Position numbers and translations under genes: made by a program. A stretch of 64,000 nucleotides of DNA from contig NTJG01000009.1 of the NCBI GenBank assembly GCA_002324875.1, forward strand, positions 62,001 to 126,000. The letters are read 5' to 3'. Shown here piece after piece: positions 1 to 9,208 of this stretch. The notes beneath the pieces were generated by a model. That model did not search any database. It saw only the letters and a program-made list of their open reading frames with translations, and had not been told where the DNA came from. The DNA is from Lysobacteraceae bacterium NML93-0793 (GTDB lineage Bacteria > Pseudomonadota > Gammaproteobacteria > Xanthomonadales > Xanthomonadaceae). Each line of letters starts with the position of its first letter. Position 1 is the stretch's first letter.

Positions 1-1106
1 GCCTCTTCCAGGCCGCGTCGATCGCGCACGAGCAGGCCGTTCCGTGCGCCAATCGTGGTCGAGATGGCGGTCACCAGCGGGATGGCCAAACCCAGCGCAT
101 GGGGACAGGCGATCACGAGCACGGTCACTACGCGCTCGATCGTGAAGCTCCACGGTCGACCGAGGAGTGGCCAGACAATGGCGGTAACCGCGGCGGAGAC
201 GATGGCGATGATCGTGAGGTAGAACGCCGCCCGGTCCGCCAGGGCCTGGGCGCGCGAGCGCGACGTCTGGGCCTGCTCGACGAGCCGCATGATACCCGCG
301 AGCGCGGTCTCGTCGCCGGTTCCCGTCACCTCGACACGCAACGAGCCCTGTCCGTTGACGGTGCCGGCGATCACCCGGTCGCCCGTCGACTTGTCCATCG
401 GCTTGGACTCGCCGGTGATCATCGCTTCGTTGACGGCGCTGGTCCCTTCCTTCACGACGCCGTCGGCGGGAATGCTCGCGCCGGGCCTGATGAGCAGCAG
501 GTCGCCGCGCTTCAGTTCCGCGACAGGGACTTCCTTCGCGGTACCGGCCTCATCCAACCGCACCGCCATATCAGGCAGCAGCTTCGCGAGTTCCTTGAGA
601 GCGCCCTGTGCCTGGTTGATCGAACGCATCTCGATCCAGTGGCCGAGCAACATGATCGCCACCAGCGTCGCCAGCTCCCACCACAGGTCCAAGCCCTCGA
701 CAACGCCGAGCGTGACCAACGCGCTGTAAAAGAAGGCGACGGTGATCGCAAGCGAGATCAGCGTCATCATGCCCGGCAGGCGATTTCTCAGCTCGTGGTA
801 TCCGCCGCGGACGAACGGCGAGCCGCCGTAGAAGTACACGATCGTGCCGAACACCGCCGGGATGTACGCCGACCCCGGGAACTGTGGTGCGGTGTAGTCG
901 AACCAATGCTGGATCATCCCGCTCCAGATCAGAGTGGGGATGGTCAGCAGCAGCGTGAGCCAGAACTTGTCGCGGAAGCTCGCCACGCTGTGGCCGGCGT
1001 GCTTGTCGTGCCCGGCATGGACGTCACCTTCAGCACCCGTGCGGGGATGCGGCGGTTGCTCGCCGTGCGCCTGATGATCTTGATGATGATGATTGTGTTG
1101 CGTCAT
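1..1106 (-). CDS. Metal-translocating P1B-type ATPase (CopB/CPH type), N-terminal part, cut by window edge
   Basis: Reading frame open from ATG at 1106 to base 1, so about 368 residues are visible and the phosphorylation (DKTGT) and ATP-binding regions lie outside. The N-terminus is His-rich ([17 protein letters not shown], then more His), as in CopB-type copper/silver exporters. Transmembrane segments follow, then the actuator domain with '[11 protein letters not shown]', then the ion-channel motif [14 protein letters not shown], rather than CPC, is the signature of the CopB-like subgroup (Cu/Ag export, inner membrane). It lies 63 bp downstream of the UbiB-like gene on the same strand and is probably the last visible gene of the MerR-led operon. 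Substrate is inferred from family only. Confidence 0.9.
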   Translation of the reverse strand, partial: MTQHNHHHQDHQAHGEQPPHPRTGAEGDVHAGHDKHAGHSVASFRDKFWLTLLLTIPTLIWSGMIQHWFDYTAPQFPGSAYIPAVFGTIVYFYGGSPFVRGGYHELRNRLPGMMTLISLAITVAFFYSALVTLGVVEGLDLWWELATLVAIMLLGHWIEMRSINQAQGALKELAKLLPDMAVRLDEAGTAKEVPVAELKRGDLLLIRPGASIPADGVVKEGTSAVNEAMITGESKPMDKSTGDRVIAGTVNGQGSLRVEVTGTGDETALAGIMRLVEQAQTSRSRAQALADRAAFYLTIIAIVSAAVTAIVWPLLGRPWSFTIERVVTVLVIACPHALGLAIPLVTAISTTIGARNGLLVRDRRGLEE

Positions 1107-1169
1107 GGGTCTGCCTTCCTGGATGCACTGATGCGCCGGGCACCAGCGGGGAGATAGATCAGTGTTCTG

Positions 1170-2762
1170 TTACAAGTGTCCCGATCTGGCGATGGCCATC
1201 ACCAGCCGCAGTGAGAGCAATCCCGCAGCAGCGAAAGCCACCATAGCCAGGAAAGGCATGTGACCGAACACTTGCGGGCCGTCGGAATGCAGGCTCAACA
1301 GCGCACCGCTTACGTACAGGCCCAAGGTGACCAGGGCCAACGCCAGCCGGTTGCCCGTGCGCGCGATTGCCTCCTGCGTGGAACTCAGGCCATGGTGGTG
1401 TACGGAGAAGGCGGGTCGTCCGTCGCTCAGTTGCGCCTGCCGCAACAGGTCGGTGGCGATCTGTGGCAATTGGCGCGCAGTGCGGGCCAGCCGCATGGCA
1501 AGCGGCCTGTTGCCGCTGGGGCGGCTGGCTTCGGCAATGTCGGCGATCGCGGCCGCCTGCGCGGACAGCGTCCCCAGCAGGTCCAGATCCGGATCCAGCG
1601 CCCGCAGCGTGTTCTCGACCAGGAACAGCGTCCGGATCAGGGACAGCAGGTGGGCCGGAAGCCGGAAGCCAGCGCCCTGCCCAATGCGTGCCACGCGCCA
1701 GATTGCCTCGGCAATGGACCACTGCGCCAGCGGACGGCTGGCCATCTCGGCCAGGATCAGGTGGATCTCGCGCACATGCGAGCGGCGGTCGACCTGCGGC
1801 GGGAAGAAGCCCATGGCGATCGCTGCATCCAGCACGCCCTCGGCGTCGTCGGCCGCAATGGCCTCGACCATGCCGCCGAGCGCGAGCCGGGATGCAGGGA
1901 CGAGCACGCCGATCGAGCCAAAGTCATGCAGGCACAGGCGACCGTCGTCAAAGAAGAACAGATTCCCCGGGTGCGGGTCGGCATGGAAGACGCCGGCGCC
2001 GAAGAGCTGATGCACGTAGGCACCGAGCAGCGCCCTTGCCAGTGCGGGAGCCGCCGCCGTTCCATAAGCGGCTTCCAGGCGGGTGCCGTGGCTACGATCC
2101 TGGACCAGCACGTCGCGGGTGGCGTAGGGCTCAACGACATGTGGCTGTGTGATGCCGGGCAGGGCATCGAGCACCTTCGCCATGCGGCGCATGTTCTGCG
2201 CCTCGTGACGCATGTCGATTTCATCGCGCAGGAATGCGCCCAGCTCGTCCACCAGTTCGAGGGGGCGGTGTCGCTTGAGGGGCGGCCAGATCCACTGGGC
2301 CACGCGCATTGTGCGCCGCAGGAGCCGCAGGTCGGCCTGCACTTGAGCGTGGATGCCGGGCCGGGTGACCTTGACGACCACGTCGCGACCGTCATGCATG
2401 CGTGCCGGATGGATCTGAGCCACCGACGCGGCGGCCAGCGGATGGTCATCGAAGCTGGCGAAAAGCTCTTCGACGGAGGCGCCGAACGCCTGCTCGACCA
2501 TGTGTCTGGCCTGGTCAGCAGGAAATGCCGGCACGTCGCTGTGCAACCGCGACAATGCCTCGCGATAGGGCGCCGGCAGCAGGTCCCAGCGCAGGCTCAA
2601 ACCCTGGCCCAGCTTGACGAAGGTGGTACCCAGCCCCACCAGGGTGGCGCTGACGTACGCGGGAAGCCGTTCGGGTCTGCGTCGGCGCAGGCGCAACACC
2701 GCGACCCCGAGAGTCAGTCCGGCCCAGGCGATCTGGCCTCCGCGGCGCACCGTGCCCGCCAT
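1170..2762 (-). CDS. UbiB/ABC1 (AarF) atypical kinase-like protein
   Basis: About 530 aa from ATG at 2762. A longer frame exists upstream but overlaps the phosphoketolase, and the chosen ATG is preceded by AGGA. It contains the UbiB hallmarks: a KLGQ motif in the N-terminal extension, the 'AAASVAQIHPA' Ala-rich nucleotide loop, invariant Lys in VVKVTRPGI, ADPHPGN catalytic loop and HDFG metal-binding motif. Two hydrophobic segments at the C-terminus suggest an inner-membrane anchor, as in UbiB. Family members support ubiquinone biosynthesis or lipid homeostasis by ATPase activity. In this position, inside a metabolic/metal operon, it is likely an accessory paralog rather than the housekeeping ubiB. 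Starts 25 bp after the phosphoketolase stop. Confidence 0.85.
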   Translation of the reverse strand: MAGTVRRGGQIAWAGLTLGVAVLRLRRRRPERLPAYVSATLVGLGTTFVKLGQGLSLRWDLLPAPYREALSRLHSDVPAFPADQARHMVEQAFGASVEELFASFDDHPLAAASVAQIHPARMHDGRDVVVKVTRPGIHAQVQADLRLLRRTMRVAQWIWPPLKRHRPLELVDELGAFLRDEIDMRHEAQNMRRMAKVLDALPGITQPHVVEPYATRDVLVQDRSHGTRLEAAYGTAAAPALARALLGAYVHQLFGAGVFHADPHPGNLFFFDDGRLCLHDFGSIGVLVPASRLALGGMVEAIAADDAEGVLDAAIAMGFFPPQVDRRSHVREIHLILAEMASRPLAQWSIAEAIWRVARIGQGAGFRLPAHLLSLIRTLFLVENTLRALDPDLDLLGTLSAQAAAIADIAEASRPSGNRPLAMRLARTARQLPQIATDLLRQAQLSDGRPAFSVHHHGLSSTQEAIARTGNRLALALVTLGLYVSGALLSLHSDGPQVFGHMPFLAMVAFAAAGLLSLRLVMAIARSGHL

Positions 2763-2787
2763 CAGCGCGAGGTCCTGGCCGGCCGGC

Positions 2788-5250
2788 TCACGATGCCGGC
2801 CCCGCTTCCGCGCGCAGGATGGCGGTCGGATCGCCGCGACCATCCACGGCCGCGAGCTCCGCTTCGGACAGCAGGTTGTCGCGGGACTCGCCGAGGACGC
2901 CCGCAGCCGCGTCAACCACGTGCGCCCAGGTGCTGCGGTTGGCGAACAGCAGGCCCGGCACGTCCAGTGTGCCGCCCCGGTTGACGAAGCCCAGCGCCGC
3001 GGTGGTGGTGGGGCCGGTGTCGAGTCGGCGCAGCGCACCGAGGAAGGGCTCCGGACGGGTGTGGGTAACGAATACGCGCGGCCGGCCCACCGGAAACAGC
3101 GCTTGGACCGCACTGTCGGAGTGCACGTACCTTGCCTCCTCCGGATCGCGCGGGGCGCGAAATCGGCCGGGTTCGGCGAGATAGACGATCGCGGCCGACA
3201 TTCCGCGTGCGGCCAGACGCGCCTGTGCGCGGCGCACTTCCTGCAGCTGGTACGCGCCGGTGGCCACCAGCAGGATCGCCGCCGTCTCCGGATCGCCGGC
3301 GAGGCATGTTGCGCCGGTCTCGGCCAGTGCCTGGGCCTGCTGCGGGGTCAGCTCATGAGGCACCGGACGCTTGGGAACGACCAGTGTGGTGACCGTGCCC
3401 CGTTGCGCGTAGGCGCGGGCGAGGGCGGCGGCAGCGCCATTGGCGTCCGGCGGGAACACCACGCGCGAAATGTCGGCCATTTCGCCCATGAGTGCCTCGG
3501 CCATGGTCGGATCCTGGTGGGACTGTTCGTTCTTCGCGTTCTCCCACGTGTGCGAGGTCAGCACCAGGGGCACGCCCAGCCAGCCGGGTGGGCGCCCGGC
3601 CTGGGCTTGGTGGCGGGCGAAGATCAGTTCCTGACGTACGGCGCCGAGCATCTTCGGCGCAAACGCCTCGTAGGTGACCACCAGGTTTAGCCCGCCCTTG
3701 TTGCCGAGCGCCGCGCAGACCACGGCTTCTTCGTTGAGCGCAGTGATGACCGCGCCGGTTGGCGATTCGGCGACGCCGGGCTCGGGCTCGTGCACCCGGT
3801 GCTTCATCGCGTCCAGGGTCCGGTCGAGCTTGTTGCTGCGCAGCTCATCGGGATTGCCCACGCGCACCCGCAGTCCCGGATTCGCCTCGGCGATGGCGAC
3901 GAACTGCTCGTCGAGTGCGGTCATTGGCGAGCTCTCACCGCCGGCGCCGCGGTCGGCGATCGCCGGGACGCGGGGCGGTTCCACCTGGCGATCGGCCAGC
4001 GCATGGTCGCGCTCGCGCACCCGCTGCTGGAGATCGTGGCTGTTGAGTGCGGCAACGGCCTGCTCGAGCTCCGACGCGGCCACGAACAGCGCCGCTGCGC
4101 CTTCATTGAAGAGCGTGCGCGCCGCGGCATCCTTCGCCGGATTCCCCGGCAGCGGCAAGTTGTGCGAGGCGTTGGTCCCGGCGCCGGGGAAGCCGAAGCC
4201 CTTGACGGTTTCGGCGATGCCATAGGGCAGCCGCACGTCGGCGGGAACAGCGGCGCCCGCTTGCAGGCGCGACTCCATCACGTGGATGCCCCACGCGATG
4301 CTGGCCGGATCGCGCCCGTCCAGCGCGATCGGATCAAAGCCGTTCAATCGCAGGTGCCGGTCCAGCCACCGCTCGCCGCCCTGCTGGGTGATCTGGCTGC
4401 GCTGTTCGATGCGGCGCCCGTTGAGGATGATGATCGGGCTGACCAGTCCGCTGTCCTCGGCGCGCCACCAGCGTGGCGCCCAGTCGCTGCCACGCTGTTC
4501 CTCGAACGCACCGTCGCTGAGGAAGGCGACCAGGCGTTCATCCTTGAGCGGCGCATGCACGTACTGCAGCTCGGCAAAGCCGAGATAGCCGCCTTCCATC
4601 ACGCCCCCGGCGGTGTGCGCATTGACGTGGGAGCCGAGGGGCGACGCCGGCGTTCCGTCCGGATTGAGGGTGTAGGCATAGAAGTCGCTTACGAACCGGC
4701 TCAGCCCTTCGCCGGTGCGGTCGTAACGTTCGGCGTGCCGGTCGGTCATGTTGCCAACCAGCACGTTCAGCGCGTCGATGGCGGCCACGCAGTGCCCCTG
4801 GCCCATCATCCACGCGCGGGTGACGCCATCCAGGGAATCTATCAACAGGTAGCCGGCGTAGGCGGGCACCATGTTGAGGGACCCGCCGGTGTGGCCTTCA
4901 GGCGTGGTCTTGAAATCATCGACCTCCAGGGCCGCGCCGTCGGTACGAACGCGCTGGCTGTAGGTCATGTGCGCCACCAGCCACATGCCGGCGCTGGTGA
5001 CGCGGTCGGCCGCGGCGAGCCGCTGCCATGCGGTGCCGGCATCCGGCGTGCGGCCCAGGGCGACCAGCTCGTGCACCATCTGGCGGACCCGGAGCTGGGT
5101 AAGCGGGTCATGTCGGATCACCCCGTAGCCGGCCGCCCAGTGGGCGAACGCGGGATCGGCCTGCCGGTGGGCGTCGGCGAGTTCAAGGATCCGCTGGCGC
5201 TCGGCGGCCGACAGCTGGTCGGCGGTGCAGCAGTTGAGATGCAGGTTCAT
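2788..5250 (-). CDS. Divergent TPP-dependent phosphoketolase (XFP-like)
   Basis: 820 aa, the usual size for xylulose-5-P/fructose-6-P phosphoketolase, which splits a ketose phosphate with Pi into acetyl phosphate and an aldose phosphate. Family blocks are visible: GHTGGSLNMVPAY (119-131), GQGHC (150-154), GSHVNAHTAGGVMEGGYLG (206-), and in the second half 'TSHTWENAKNEQSHQDP' and 'PPDAN'. Compared with textbook XFP, several active-site stretches differ: the GDGEAETGP-type TPP/Mg loop reads SDGAFEEQ, and GPGHGAPA reads GQGHCVAA. Such proteins are sometimes annotated as xylulose-5-phosphate epimerase. Overlaps the PRPP synthetase stop by ATGA, implying translational coupling. The exact substrate cannot be read from sequence. 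Confidence 0.85.
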   Translation of the reverse strand: MNLHLNCCTADQLSAAERQRILELADAHRQADPAFAHWAAGYGVIRHDPLTQLRVRQMVHELVALGRTPDAGTAWQRLAAADRVTSAGMWLVAHMTYSQRVRTDGAALEVDDFKTTPEGHTGGSLNMVPAYAGYLLIDSLDGVTRAWMMGQGHCVAAIDALNVLVGNMTDRHAERYDRTGEGLSRFVSDFYAYTLNPDGTPASPLGSHVNAHTAGGVMEGGYLGFAELQYVHAPLKDERLVAFLSDGAFEEQRGSDWAPRWWRAEDSGLVSPIIILNGRRIEQRSQITQQGGERWLDRHLRLNGFDPIALDGRDPASIAWGIHVMESRLQAGAAVPADVRLPYGIAETVKGFGFPGAGTNASHNLPLPGNPAKDAAARTLFNEGAAALFVAASELEQAVAALNSHDLQQRVRERDHALADRQVEPPRVPAIADRGAGGESSPMTALDEQFVAIAEANPGLRVRVGNPDELRSNKLDRTLDAMKHRVHEPEPGVAESPTGAVITALNEEAVVCAALGNKGGLNLVVTYEAFAPKMLGAVRQELIFARHQAQAGRPPGWLGVPLVLTSHTWENAKNEQSHQDPTMAEALMGEMADISRVVFPPDANGAAAALARAYAQRGTVTTLVVPKRPVPHELTPQQAQALAETGATCLAGDPETAAILLVATGAYQLQEVRRAQARLAARGMSAAIVYLAEPGRFRAPRDPEEARYVHSDSAVQALFPVGRPRVFVTHTRPEPFLGALRRLDTGPTTTAALGFVNRGGTLDVPGLLFANRSTWAHVVDAAAGVLGESRDNLLSEAELAAVDGRGDPTAILRAEAGPAS

Positions 5251-6161
5251 GGGTCCTCCGGGGAATCGGTCGAAGCGGTCATCAGGGTCGATGCCGCGGC
5301 GGCGAGGTCCGCACCCAGCGCGATGGCGTTGGAGGGGTGGGAAATGGTGTCAGTGCTGACGATGCGGGCCAGGCCCGCCTCCTGCAGGCGGGCATAGGCG
5401 TCGCCTGCGAACACCGGATGGATGGCGACCAGCAACGGCGACGGCAACGACAACCGGCGCAGGTGTGCGAGGGTCTCCAGGATCGTGTGGCCGGACGACA
5501 CGATGTCGTCGATCAGCACCGGAGTCCGACCAGCCACGGCTGCCGGGTCGGGCAGGCTGACGCGCACGTCGTAGTCGCCGTGCCGCTCCTTGGCCAGCAC
5601 CTGGTAGGGCATGCTGGACAGGGCGGCGATGTCCGCTACCCACTGCTCGCTCTCGCTGTCAGGGCCGATCAGCACAGCGTCGGGGACGGTCTCAGCGATC
5701 CAGCGGGCCACGGCCGGCGTCGCCGATACGTGGACCGTCGGAATGCGGTAGAGCGACTGCAGGCGCTCGACGCGGTGCAGGTGCGGGTCCACGGTCACCA
5801 GCCAGTCGAAAGCCTCTTCGAGGAATTGCGCAAACAGCGGTGTACTGACCGCCTCGCCGCGATGGAAGCGGGTGTCCTGGCGCATATACCCCAGGTAGGG
5901 TGCGATGAGGCCGACCGAACGAGCCCCGAACTCGCGCGCGGTCCGGGCGGCGAAGCGCAACGGGAGGGCCGTGGCATCGGCGTTGCGCAGGCTGGCCAGG
6001 AGCGCCACATCGGCTCCGGCCAGTGCGTCGTCCAGGGTGACCAGCGACTCGCCATCTGGGAAGTGCCGCCAAGCCACGGGTGCAATGCGCGCCTGCAGGG
6101 GCTGGTTGATGTTGCCGGCCAACACTGCATCGGCCGGGAATGGCATCAGCACACGGGTCAT
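5247..6161 (-). CDS. Ribose-phosphate pyrophosphokinase, class III-like
   Basis: 304 aa. Makes PRPP from ribose-5-phosphate and ATP (reversible). Motifs present: FPDGE (34-38), YMRQDTRF (92-99), DPHLHR metal-binding (125-130) and the PRPP-binding loop LIDDIVSSGHT (216-226). The short length and divergence from the housekeeping ~315-aa PrsA resemble archaeal/class III enzymes found in accessory loci. It overlaps its upstream neighbour (nucleoside/AMP phosphorylase) and its downstream neighbour (phosphoketolase) by 4 bp each, so the three enzymes are probably made in fixed proportion. Direction of the reaction in this pathway is inference. Confidence 0.9.
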   Translation of the reverse strand: MTRVLMPFPADAVLAGNINQPLQARIAPVAWRHFPDGESLVTLDDALAGADVALLASLRNADATALPLRFAARTAREFGARSVGLIAPYLGYMRQDTRFHRGEAVSTPLFAQFLEEAFDWLVTVDPHLHRVERLQSLYRIPTVHVSATPAVARWIAETVPDAVLIGPDSESEQWVADIAALSSMPYQVLAKERHGDYDVRVSLPDPAAVAGRTPVLIDDIVSSGHTILETLAHLRRLSLPSPLLVAIHPVFAGDAYARLQEAGLARIVSTDTISHPSNAIALGADLAAAASTLMTASTDSPEDP

Positions 6162-7675
6162 GGAACCTCTCCAAGCACAAAAGGTTGCAGCGTCACGGCG
6201 TGCTCCAGGGCGTAGGCCAGTTCTCCCGGCGACTCCGCATGCAGGGTGAGCAGAGGTTGTCCCCGCTCGACCGTATCGCCGATCCGCAGACCGGTTTCGA
6301 GGCCGGCGGTGGGGGATGTCGGTGCGCCGGCCAGCTTGGCCAGTTTGGCCAGCCTGCGGTTGTCGATCACCGCGATCCGACCCGATGCGGTTGCCGGGAC
6401 GTCGGCGGTGAATGCTGCCCGCCGCGGTTCGCGGAAGCCCCCCTGGGCCTCGCAGATCGCCAAGAACTTGGCCAGCGCCGCCCCGGAATCCAGCACGCCG
6501 CGCGCGCGCTCCAGTCCGGTGCCGGCGTTGCTGCCCGCTGCCATGTCCAGCAGCGCCGCGGACAGCGCAAGTGCGCGTTCGCGAAGGTCGGCGGGTGCAT
6601 CGGCCGCGTTGCGCAGCACCTTGAGCACGTCGTGCGCCTCGAGCGCCGGGCCGATTCCCCGACCCACCGGCTGGGTGCCGTCAGTGCGATGGATCCCCAA
6701 GTGCAGTCCAAGCGCAGCGCCGGTGTGTCCAAGCCGCGCGCCCAAGCTGTGGGCCGCGGCCTCGCCACGCACCTTGGCGGTCGGACCCACTGGCATGTCG
6801 ATCAGGACGTGGGTTGAACCCGCGGCGATCTTTTTTGACAGCACGCTGGCAACCAGTTGGCCGTCGCTGTCGAAGTCGAGTGGCCGTTGGACCCGGATCA
6901 GGATGTCGTCGGCCGGGCTCAGGCGCACGTTGCCACCCCAGACGATGCAGCCGCCCTCGCGCTCCACCACCCAGCGCATCGCCGCCAGATCGAGCGCCAC
7001 CGGCGCCATGACCTCCATGGTGTCGGCGGTGCCCGCGGGCGACGTGATCGCGCGCGAGGACGTCTTCGGGATGCGGTAGCCCAGCGCAGCCACGATGGCC
7101 ACCACGATCGGGGTGGTGCGATTGCCCGGCAGGCCGCCCACGCAGTGCTTGTCCAGCACCGGCCCTTCGCCCCAGTCCAGGCGCTGGCCGACGGCGATCA
7201 TGGCGCGCGTCAGCGCGGTCGTCTCCGCGTGGTCCAGGCGGTCGCCGGCGCTGGCTGTGACGAACGCGGCAAGCTCCAGGTCCGACAACCTGCTTTCCAT
7301 CACGTCTTGCACCAGGGCAAGGTACTGCGCGTCGTCCAGCCGCGCGCCGAATACCTTGGCCCGGAGCGCGCCTGCCGACGACGCGGGTTCCGCATGCCCG
7401 ACCCAGGCCAAGGCATCGGGCATGGGATCCAGCAGCGTCCACGCGGCCTCCGACAGGGCTATCTCATCCAGGCCAAGCCGATCGTCGACAACCACGTTCA
7501 GCGTCGCCACCAACGTGCGGGCGTCCACGTCCAGCCTCACGCGTGTCATCGCGGCAAAGCCCTCCGAGCGGCAGACTTCGCAGTCGCGATGCATGTAGAC
7601 CACCGGCTGCTGGTAGGTGTCGATGCCGGCACGGGTGACGCGCAGGCGGGTATGGCCTGCGGCCTGCCCGGTCAT
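6158..7675 (-). CDS. AMP phosphorylase / thymidine phosphorylase family protein
   Basis: 505 aa, longer than bacterial thymidine phosphorylase (~440 aa) because of an N-terminal extension of about 85 residues; this length and the block DKHCVGGLPGNRTTPI (175-190) match archaeal-type AMP phosphorylase. The second conserved stretch is KTSSRAITSPAGTADTMEV (204-222). These enzymes use Pi to remove the base from (d)nucleosides or NMPs, giving ribose-1-phosphate or ribose-1,5-bisphosphate. A HxDCxxC cluster in the extension (around 29-35) is unusual. ATGA overlaps on both sides join it to the beta-CASP nuclease and the PRPP synthetase. Whether the substrate is a nucleoside or a nucleotide is not decided by sequence. 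Confidence 0.88.
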   Translation of the reverse strand: MTGQAAGHTRLRVTRAGIDTYQQPVVYMHRDCEVCRSEGFAAMTRVRLDVDARTLVATLNVVVDDRLGLDEIALSEAAWTLLDPMPDALAWVGHAEPASSAGALRAKVFGARLDDAQYLALVQDVMESRLSDLELAAFVTASAGDRLDHAETTALTRAMIAVGQRLDWGEGPVLDKHCVGGLPGNRTTPIVVAIVAALGYRIPKTSSRAITSPAGTADTMEVMAPVALDLAAMRWVVEREGGCIVWGGNVRLSPADDILIRVQRPLDFDSDGQLVASVLSKKIAAGSTHVLIDMPVGPTAKVRGEAAAHSLGARLGHTGAALGLHLGIHRTDGTQPVGRGIGPALEAHDVLKVLRNAADAPADLRERALALSAALLDMAAGSNAGTGLERARGVLDSGAALAKFLAICEAQGGFREPRRAAFTADVPATASGRIAVIDNRRLAKLAKLAGAPTSPTAGLETGLRIGDTVERGQPLLTLHAESPGELAYALEHAVTLQPFVLGEVP

Positions 7676-9057
7676 TGCGCATCCTCCAGTCCCACGCGCT
7701 CCAGGTGCTCGGGCACGCGCGCCCGCCAGCCCAGCTCGCGCTGCACGCGCCCGCGCAACGTGTCGGCTGCATCGGGCTCGCCGTGGGTGAGATAGACGAC
7801 GTGCGGCGCGGACGGTGCGGTACGCATCCAGTCCAGCAACTCCCCGGCGTCGGCGTGGCCGGAGAAGCCTTCCAGCTGCACCACCTCGGCGCGGATAGGC
7901 ACCTCGCGACCGAACATGCGCAAGGTGCGCTTTCCTGCCGCCAGCGCGGCACCGCGTGTTCCGCCGGCCTGGTAGCCCGCGAGCAGGATCGCGTTGCGGT
8001 CATCGGGGCCAAAGGCCTCGATGTGGTGCAGCACGCGCCCCCCGGTCGCCATCCCGCTGGCGGAGATGATGATCATCGGCCCGCGCTGGCGGTTGAGCGC
8101 CTTCGACTCTTCCACCGTGTTGACGAAGGTGGCCACGTCGAACATCCGCTGGCAGTCCTCTTCGGACACGTGGTGCTCGGCATGGTGGGCGTGGTAGTGC
8201 CGGGTGGCGTTGATCGCCATCGGGCTGTTGAGAAAGACCGGCACGCGAGGGATGTCGTTGCGTTCAAGCAGCCGGGCGATATGCAGCATGAGCGCCTGGG
8301 CGCGACCGATGGCAAAGGCCGGAATGACGATTACGCCCCCACGGGCAGCGACGCGGCGGATGATGGGGGCCAGCTCCGCCTCCTGGTCGATCGGAACGTG
8401 TTCCCGATTGCCATATGTGGATTCGCAGACCAGTACGTCACAGGCGGGCAGGGGCGTGGGTGGATTCATCAGAGACTCCTGCTGCCGGCCGAGGTCCCCA
8501 CTGAAGTGCAAGCGCTGGCCTTCGATGTCCAAGCTGACGTGGGCAGCGCCCAGGATGTGGCCAGCAGGATGGAAGCGAATCGTTACGCCGGGCGCCACCT
8601 CGATGTCGCGCTCGTAGTCATGCCCCTTGAGCTGTTTCAGGCTGCGTCGGGCGTCTTCCTCCGTATACAGCGGACGTGGCTCCTTGTGCTTCGAAAAACC
8701 CTTGCGCGCGGCGTACTTCGCCTCTTCTTCGAGCAGGTGCCCACTGTCGGGAAGCAGCAGGCCACACAGGGCCACGCTACCGTGCGTGCAGTGGATCCGG
8801 CCGCGGAAGCCCTGCTTCACGAGAGCTGGAAGGTAGCCCGAGTGGTCGAGGTGGGCGTGGGTAAGGACCACCGCGTCGATGGACGCCGGGTCAACGGGAA
8901 ACGGCGCCCAGTTGCGCTCGCGCAGTTGCTTGTAGCCCTGGAACAGGCCGCAGTCGACAAGCACGCGCTGGCCGTTGCCCTCGACCAGGTAGCGTGAGCC
9001 GGTAACGGTGCCCGCAGCGCCGAAAAACTGGAGCGTGGGACTGGTTCCATTGTTCAT
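7672..9057 (-). CDS. Metallo-beta-lactamase / beta-CASP / RMMBL RNase-like protein
   Basis: 461 aa. Carries the HAHLDH metal motif (67-72), the downstream GDLG motif, 'CESTYGNREH', a beta-CASP region with NSPMAI, and the C-terminal RMMBL motif LEGFSGHADAGELLDW. This is the domain set of CPSF-73/YSH1-like ribonucleases, which cleave RNA with two zinc ions in the cytosol. The start at 9057 is 150 bp after the methyltransferase; the stop overlaps the next gene by 4 bp. Co-transcription with a nucleotide phosphorylase suggests a role in RNA turnover, but family members without a known substrate are common. Confidence 0.9.
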   Translation of the reverse strand: MNNGTSPTLQFFGAAGTVTGSRYLVEGNGQRVLVDCGLFQGYKQLRERNWAPFPVDPASIDAVVLTHAHLDHSGYLPALVKQGFRGRIHCTHGSVALCGLLLPDSGHLLEEEAKYAARKGFSKHKEPRPLYTEEDARRSLKQLKGHDYERDIEVAPGVTIRFHPAGHILGAAHVSLDIEGQRLHFSGDLGRQQESLMNPPTPLPACDVLVCESTYGNREHVPIDQEAELAPIIRRVAARGGVIVIPAFAIGRAQALMLHIARLLERNDIPRVPVFLNSPMAINATRHYHAHHAEHHVSEEDCQRMFDVATFVNTVEESKALNRQRGPMIIISASGMATGGRVLHHIEAFGPDDRNAILLAGYQAGGTRGAALAAGKRTLRMFGREVPIRAEVVQLEGFSGHADAGELLDWMRTAPSAPHVVYLTHGEPDAADTLRGRVQRELGWRARVPEHLERVGLEDAQ

Positions 9058-9091
9058 GATCTGTTCCTGGGATCTGCGGCGGGGCCGCGCG

Positions 9092-9208
9092 TCAAAAGGG
9101 GAAAAGCAGCTTGGGTTGCGAGGCTCGCCCGCGGTGCGCTCCTAATCCAGCCGCGCGATGGATCCAAGGCGACTTCCCGGCGGCCCGCGATGCAGTAGGC
9201 GTGCTCAT
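9092..9208 (-). CDS. Possible 38-aa small ORF in the operon gap
   Basis: In the 150-bp gap between the methyltransferase and the beta-CASP gene there is an ATG at 9208 that overlaps the methyltransferase stop (TGATG) and has AAGGAG about four bases upstream. It encodes 38 residues beginning MSTPTASRAAGKSPW, basic and without a recognisable domain. The ribosome-binding site and coupling are the only support; it could equally be untranslated spacer. Confidence 0.25.
   Translation of the reverse strand: MSTPTASRAAGKSPWIHRAAGLGAHRGRASQPKLLFPF

Noticed and set aside
3790-5397. 535-aa plus-strand frame opposite the phosphoketolase
   Set aside because: Antisense shadow of a well-supported gene in GC-rich DNA; no domain, low-complexity His/Arg/Gly composition.
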